A stretch of DNA of 64,000 bases from Lamellibrachia satsuma. Taxonomy: Eukaryota > Annelida > Polychaeta > Sabellida > Siboglinidae. Shown here piece after piece: positions 28,801-37,457 of the stretch. The notes under the pieces were generated by a model. That model was given only the letters and a program-made list of their open reading frames with translations. It had not been told where the DNA came from and did not search any database. The first letter of the stretch is position 1; each line of letters begins with the position of its first letter. The position numbers and the translations under genes were made by a program. The stretch spans positions 7,363,036 to 7,427,035 of the forward strand of contig BSQZ01000018.1 of the NCBI GenBank assembly GCA_033239005.1, written 5' to 3'.

Positions 28801-31800
28801 ACATCGCTCACCATTATCACCAACAAGTCATGCCACAATGAGAAAGTGACAATAGGAATAAGTCACAACTGTTACACTCTTTACTTTACATGTGAATGTG
28901 GAACATGTGCATTGATGGACGGCGAAGTTTCTCAGAAGCCACAATGAAGAACCACACGTTTAGTACGGGAGCTTCTCAACACCAACATTATAGCAAGCCT
29001 GTTTGTATTAATTAGGGCTTTTTCACGTAAAGGGTACACTTCTTGTCACATGCAGCCTCAAAAATCAAGAGTTCTAATTATTTGGTTCATGTTATTTTCC
29101 AAGACTATAGGTGATATTACATTAACACTAACATTTTAGCAGCATGACGTTACATATTTCCTAAAAAATTGGCTTTAAAGTTAAGCTATAAAATTTGCAA
29201 TTTGGAGAGGACATTTCTTTAACACACAATATATCATTATGATATGAGGTATATGGTAATTATTCTTATACAAACTACATTACTGAATAAAACAATATAA
29301 TACAATACGCAAAAAGTATTGCGCAAAAATCCCCGAGAACCAGAGCCCGGCAGTGCGTTAAAACCAAAGGATTAGATAATCTCAAATTGGTTTATAATTT
29401 TTAAGTCACCAACAGTTGAATGAGGGGATAAGGAAAAAACGATGGATCTACAGATGATGTCGGAATGATATTACATTTCCTGAAGACTCAACGCTAATAA
29501 TAAGGGAGATCCACCTAGTTGGAGCGGCCTTAGTTCTGACATTTACATTAACTTTAGGAATAAAAAGATCCACTAACTAGATGATTGAAGCTGCCTACGT
29601 TTTCTTGCAGGTGGGAGCAGCAAATATTTTCTAATATTAGCTAAATACATTGACACAACAGGCTAAATACATTGCTATGCTTTACAGACATGTCAACAGA
29701 GCTATAAATGTATTCAAAATGTTTACCATAATTATAGATCATGTTATAACAAATGCATTAAACAAATGTCGTCTCCAGAACATTGGGTTAACGCATGTAA
29801 AAACCTTGTCATTTCCTAGTTTTCCATTATGTAAGACACATTATTCAACTGTCTAGAAGCAAACTAAATACTTGATGGTCGTACAACATTATTTAATTGA
29901 TTTTAATAATAGAGTTCAAAACTTATTACGTCTTTATCATCGTCTTCATATCAGTCATATCCCGTGAGAGCCTTTGACAAAATACATTATAGTAAGTTAA
30001 ACTTGCATAGCAGATGTCTTCTACATACTTAACGACATACCCGTCTACTCTGACATAGCCTAAGCCTATGCAGGGACATTGAACATAGTTATGTATACAT
30101 ATGTATGCTGTTTGATGTTGTTCTCGAATAGACACACACAAATTCGCAAGAGCATTTAGAACCGTGCTTAAATATATAACAAATTCCAACCCATCTGAAA
30201 GCCTGCTACTCTGGTAGTGGAGTATCATATATCAATGTGTACTAACCACTGGTTTATTAATGTTTGACATTGGGATGTTGATGTTCTGGAGAGGACATAT
30301 TTGTAATGGAAAATGACATGCTCTAGTTAATGATGGCCACATATTGTAAACCTACACACTTAGACAAAATTGGCTTTTTGGTTTACACTTGGGATGTCTA
30401 ATACATTTTATACCTACAGTTTTGATCAGTAGGAATTCATTATTATTATTAGTATCATTGGGGGGGTCATTTTTGTGAGGACATTTCAATGTTTTTCACG
30501 GAAAATGCACCATTAAATACTAATTGACTTTATGCCATACCTACTACTCCAACTTGCACCAAATTCGTCATGTTTAGTTGATTAGCTGATTGATGGACAA
30601 TTTAACAAAATTGGTTGTTATTTGATAACTTTCGTCACAGTATTGCAGTGCAGGTTTTAATACTAACATAAACTGAAGTGGGACTATGAAATGTGTCAAA
30701 AACAGCACTGTGCCGATTTTCCTTAACAAGTAGTTGATGCATGTTTCACAAGATTTAACAAGATTGCCATCCCAAACAACAAGTTCCAGGTGGCAAGTGG
30801 ACAAGGAAGTCATTAGCTTATCGAGAGTCCAACAATTTTCTCATCTAGCCCACAATGTAGCCCGCCCTTATCAGATATCTGTAAATTTTATTTTTAAACA
30901 TATTCACACTACTAGCATTAACACCATCATTTGCCAGTTTGTTCCATTCATTTATCACCCTCTGTGAGAAAGAGTACTTTCTCATGTCCAACCTACACTG
31001 CTCCTTATCTAATGCTACTTTGTGTCCTCTGGTTCTACTGCCTTCTTTATGTTTGAAGAACATATTCCTATCAACATCCTCATAACTGTTCACTATTTTA
31101 AACACCTCTATTTGGTCTCCTCTTAGTCTCCTGGTCTCTAGTGTTGTCAAACCACATTGTAATAAGTGGCTATCGTAACTAACGTCTCTCAATTCTGGAA
31201 TCATTTTAGTTTCTCTTCGTTGTATTCTTTCCAACTTGTCTATGTCCTTTTTACGATATGGCCTCCATGCTAGAATACAATATTCCAAATGTGGTCTAAC
31301 TATTGCTTTGTACAGGGGTACAATTAGCTGTTTCTCCTTATACGTGATAGTTGTCCTAATTAGCCCTAGAATTTGATTTCCTTTCGAAGCAGCAATCCCA
31401 CATTGCTCTGAAACTCTCATGTCACCACTAAATGTTACTCCTAAGTCCTTTTCTTGTGTGGTTCTACCTAGTACAGTATCCCCATTTTATATTCTTCGTC
31501 CATGTTTCCACGTCCTATGTGTATACATTTACACTTCCCAAAACTGAACAACATTTGCCATTTTTCTTAACATTTAACTAATTTATCTAGATTATCCTGT
31601 AAACTTTGTTTATCTGTAGCATTAGTAACCTTTCTGAATACTTTTGTGTCATCTGCAAATTTGAGTACTTTGCTAGATAGGTCATCTTCCAAATCATTTA
31701 TATATATTAAAAACAGTATAGGGCCTAATACTGATCCCTGTAGTACCCCACTCAAAACAGATTTCCAGTTTAAAATTTCACCATCTACTATTACTCTCTG

Positions 31801-34800
31801 TCTTCTGTATGTAAGGCACATTTCTATCCAGTTGATTACATCATTACCTATACCATGGGCTTTTAGTTTAAGTAACAATCTTTGATGTGGCATTTTATTG
31901 AAAGCTTTCTGAAAATCTAAGTAGACAACATCCACTGGTGACCCGTCATCTACCCACTTTGTAATTTCTTCAAAAAAACAAGAGATTGGTTAGACATGAC
32001 CTTGCAATGTTTGCTTCTTTCCATTCTGAAGGAACTATTCCTTCTTCTAGTGACAAGTTAACCAATTTTGCATGTGTTAACTTCATGTGTTTCTTCATGA
32101 AATGTGTCCAGTATATAGGGTCTTTAGTACAGCCACTGTAAGATAACAACACTGAATTAATACACAATGAATTGTTTGAATACAATGAGGGAAAGTGTAT
32201 TTTGGCAAAAGTGTACCATTTATGTGAAAACACCTATTCATTATTTATTGAAATGGTCAATATGCGTGAGATTTACAGATAACTGCGAACGAGTGTGAGT
32301 GGAAGTCAAATGTTTAAGTATCACGCCAACAATGTTCGAGACTTGGTACATATGATTGTTCTCTTTTCCACGTTCCCGCATCTCCATCCTGCTTTAGGTC
32401 AGGCATCTCAGATCAACAGTCCTACCATCTCAGACAAACAGGCCTACCATATCAGATCAACAGTCCTACCATCTCAGATCAACAGGCCTACCATCTCAGA
32501 TCAACAGTCCTACCATCTCAGATCAACAGTCCTACCATCTCAGACAAACAGGCCTACCATATCAGATCAACAGTCGTACCATCTCAGATCAACAGGCCTA
32601 CCATCTCAGATCAACAGTCCTACCATCTCAGATCAACAGTCCTACCATCTCAGAAAAATAGGCCTACCATATCAGATCAACAGTCCTACCATCTCAGATC
32701 AACAGTCCTACCATATCAGATCAACAGTCCTACCATCTCAGATCAACAGTCCTACCATCTCAGATCAACAGTCCTACCGTCTCACAACAACACTCCTACC
32801 ATCTCAGATCAACAACCCTGCCGCTGACAAAGAAATCTCTCAACTGTTAGTGGGCGGGGCTTACGTATCCCGGAAGACGATTTTTTTGCATTACTTTCTG
32901 ATCATGCTCATGATTAGGTTCATGTGCAACTACAATCCCCACTCATGATCAGGTTCATGTGCAACTACAATCCCCACTTATGATTAGGTTCATGTGCAGC
33001 TACAATACCCACTCATGAGTAGGTTCATGTGCAGCTACAATCCAAACTCATGATTATGTTCATGTGCAGCTACAATCCCCATCTCATGTTTAGGTTCATG
33101 TGTAGCTACAATCCCCACTCATGATTAGGTTCATGTTCAGCTACAATCTCAGATCAACAGCCCTACCACCGACAACGATATCTCTCAACTGTTTGTGGGC
33201 AGGGCTTACGTATCCCGGAAGATGATTTTTTTGCATTACTTTGTGATCATGCTCATGATCAGGTTCATGTGCAACTATAATCCCCACTCATGATTAGGTT
33301 CATGTGCAGCTACAATACCCACTCGTGATTATGTTCATGTGCCGATACAATCCCCAATCATGATTAGGTTCATGTGTAACTACAATCCCCACTCATGATT
33401 AGGCTCAAGTGCAGCTATAATCCCCATTCATGATTAGGTTCATGTGCAGCTACAATCCCCACTCATGATTAGGTTCATGTGCAGCTACAATCAACACCTC
33501 ATGATTAGGTTCATGTGCAGCTACAATCCCCACTCATGATTAGGTTCATGTGCAACTACAATCCTCACCTCATGATTAGGTCTGTGTGCAGCTACAATCC
33601 CCACCTCATGATTAGGTTCATGTGCAGCTACAATCCCCACTCATGATTAGGTTCATGTGCAGCTACAATCCCCACCTCATGATTAGGTTCATGTGCAGCT
33701 ACAATCCCCACTCATGATTACGTTCATGTGCAGCTACAATCCCCACCTCATGATTAGGTTCGTGTGCAGCTACAATCCACACTCATGATTAGGTTCATGT
33801 GCAGCTACAATCCACACTCGTGATTAGGTTCGTGTGCAGCTACAATCCCCACTCAGAATATCTGCCTCCATACCTGTAACTGTAGCATCCTGGACTGGTC
33901 GTTGGGCTGAAACAAATGTATATTTATATTCCTATGATGATCATCATTTGGAACCCCAATACCCCCACAAAACAAAATCCCCCTAGGATAATATCCCCCT
34001 GGACAATAACCCCCTAGGACAAAATCATCATAAGCAAAATCCTCAATCCAAAAGAATATAACAGTTATCAATATGTTACTGCAGGGTGGAGTACGACACC
34101 CAGGGTAAGGAGACATCGTATGAAGAAAGAATCCTTTGGGTATATATTGTCTATGTGCTATGAATGATCTATTTCATTATCTTCAGTATGTTCCGTGTGT
34201 TGAAATTGTTCACATATCTAGTCTAAAAAAAGTTGTAGCCATTTTAGCAGACGTTTCTACAGTGGCATAAAAGACCCACCCACAGGGTAAGTCGCCCACC
34301 TCTGGGCTTTTGCATTTGCAATATTATAATTTCTTTATTTGACTATTGTTCTCATATAACGCCCGTAACGGATACATTTATACCACTACTATAATCATAA
34401 TTTGCATAATAATGTAACTAAAATTTTTATTATGTGGACTCTTGAGTATTTTGGACTGTATAGTAAATATGAATGGTTTTTTACGGTTTAATGGTTTTTT
34501 GTTGCTAACGAACAGGGGATATTGTCCAGGGATATTGTCCTAGGGGGATTTTGTCCCAGGGGATATTGTCCTAGAGGGATTTTGTCCCAGGGGCGTTTTG
34601 CCCACAGGGATAATGTCCTAGAATCAAATAAGTATTTGAACGAATTTACAAATCTACGGTCCTGTCCCCGAAATCTATGATTCTGATTTCGAATGGTAGA
34701 TTGCCTTAAAAAATCTGTATCTTTCACCCCACAACTAGGAAGACAGAGCAATCAAACACGTTTTTTATAATTTGTAATTAAACATATCTAACCCGAATTG

Positions 34801-37421
34801 CATAGACTATTATTAAGAAAAAAATCCACAATGCACAATTATGTTTATTTTGATTATAGCTGGTATACACATGCATTTGTGATTTTGGCTTGGTTGCATG
34901 GTTTGGGTAAAGTATTAAATACTATAATACTTCACTTCTCTATTCACATGTACTTCTCAGTCTCATGATAAGAGGCAATAAATAAAGAAATTACCACGTC
35001 ATTTGACAAATACATAAGTCATTGGAGGGTAGATAGGGGTGTGGCAGAGGTTTCAACCTCCCACCTTACACATCACCTTTGGCCCATAAGGCTTCATTGC
35101 TCCTTCTCCAGCTTGTTCTGTTTTGGCCACTTGTCTCGCTTCTTTCCATGGTTTCAACCCTAAATCTTGTCTTTGTTTTTCTACAGGTTTCCTCCAGGTT
35201 GTTTTTGTTTCAACCTCCCATCTCCCACCTATTTGTGTGGCCAATCTCCTCCCATCTCCCACCTATTTGGGTGGCCAATCTCCTCCCATCTCCCACCTAT
35301 TTGCATAGCCAATCTCCTCCCATCTCCCTCCTATTTGTGTGGCTAACCTCCCACCTCCCACCATTGTTGAGAGTTTACCTCTCACCTATTTCTGAGGCCA
35401 ATTTCCCACCTCCCACCAATTTTTAGGACCAACCTCTCATTTCCTGCCACACCCCTCAGTAGAATGCTCTGGTGATATCCTCTATGAGCATTTCACATCT
35501 TTCATACCTGTCATCATATCCTGGGCTGTCCTGACTTCTTGCAACTGTTGTTCATGGACTTGCAGCTGAATGGCCTGTTGTCGTAGTTGATCTGTGTTCG
35601 CTTGGCCTTGTACTAAAACAAATGCAACTCAAATATTATCTAGTACGGCTAAGCAAATTGTTCACGATGTAATGTGTAACCTTCATTTCATATAGACATG
35701 ATATATTGTAAATTTGGTCAATGCATAAGATAAGATTTTTTTCATTGCCAGCCTATTCATTCATTTAGTAAAAGGTCACATTTATTATTGTCAGGAGAAA
35801 TTAGGATAAGATGAACAAGTAAAAGTAAACAACAAAGTGAAAGTAAACAACAAAGTGAAAGTAAACAACAAAGTGAAAGTATACTGTCATCTTTTGCTGT
35901 TAGCATCAACATCCATAGAACAAAACAGGTCTGTATACCTCTAAAAAAGAATACAAATCATAGTGAGTCACCAAGAGAGCCGATATAATCATTTCAGAAC
36001 AGATCATATCCAAATAAAGAGGGGATAATGCTAAAAAAAATGTTTTAATACTTAGCACATCCCAACTTTAGGAATCTTTCTACTTTAAGAAATAGCTAAT
36101 GAGAAAACCTAGATTACACTGTACCTATGACTTGCTGATTATGCCTTTGCAGCAGAGATATCATTTGACCTTGCTGTTGCTGTTTCCCTTCCAAATGATA
36201 CATCGCTTGACCTTGTTGCTGCTGTTGCCCTTGCAGCTGATGCATCACTTGACCTTGATGTTGGTGTTGCCCTTGGAGTTGATACATCTCTTGACCTTGC
36301 TGCTGCTGCTGCCCTTGCAGCTGATGCATCACTTGACCTTGCTGCTGCTGTTGCCCTTGCAGCTGATGCATCACTTGACCTTGCTGCTGCTGTTGCCCTT
36401 GCAGCTGATGCATCACTTGACCTTGATGTTGCTGTTGCCCTTGGAGTTGATACATCTCTTGACCTTGCTGCTGCTGTTGCCCTTGGAGTTGATGCATCAC
36501 TTGACCTTGATGTTGCTGTTGCCCTTGGAGTTGATACATCTCTTGACCTTGCTGCTGCTGTTGCCCTTGCAGCTGATGCATCACTTGACCTTGCTGCTGC
36601 TGTTGCCCTTGCAGCTGATGCATCACTTGACCTTGCTGTTGCTGTTTCCCTTCCAAATGATACATCGCTTGACCTTGCTGTTGCTGTTTCCCTTCCAAAT
36701 GATACATCGCTTGACCTTGCTGCTGCTGTTGCCCTTGCAGCTGATGCATCACTTGACCTTGATGTTGCTGTTGCCCTTGGAGTTGATACATCTCTTGACC
36801 TTGCTGCTGCTGTTGCCCTTGGAGTTGATGCATCACTTGACCTTGATGTTGCTGTTGCCCTTGGAGTTGATACATCTCTTGACCTTGCTGCTGCTGTTGC
36901 CCTTGCAGCTGATGCATCACTTGACCTTGCTGCTGCTGTTGCCCTTGCAGCTGATGCATCACTTGACCTTGCTGCTGCTGTTGCCCTTGCAGCTGATGCA
37001 TCACTTGACCTTGCTGCTGCTGTTGCCCTTGCAACCGAGTGATGTCATGGCCTTGTTGCTGCTGCACTGCTGTTCACGGGCAAATGAGACGTCTAAATAA
37101 TACAACTTAACAAAACATATGATGATAGATATATAGATAGATGGTAATATGTTAACATCTACAAAAACGAAAATAGAAGAACTAAGACAATGCTTAAGTA
37201 ACTATCACAATACTGGTTGCAAATTATCTTTGTATCCTTGATTATATAATCTAGCATACTGTTTGCTGCCATAAAACATATTTGTTCCATCACATTATTA
37301 GAAACTTCAGTTACACCAGATAATTCCAGTAAACAAGCAACGTTGTGTACAAAATATGTAATGTTGAGTTATACATGCCACCAGCTGCTGACGTGTAACA
37401 CAGACTTGTTCAGATGTTGTG

Positions 37422-37457
<36 letters not shown>

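Noticed and set aside
29926..30228. 100-codon minus-strand ORF in intron 4
   Set aside because: No domain signal, no acceptor/donor pair giving phase 1 on both sides; likely chance.
32295..32948. 217-codon ORF (LPSQINSPTISDQQSYH repeats)
   Set aside because: A product of the 22-bp minisatellite, no start context or domain.
36099..37100. Plus-strand 333-codon L-rich ORF
   Set aside because: It is the antisense of the Q-rich exon. The minus strand has matching splice sites and phase with neighbours; the plus strand does not.
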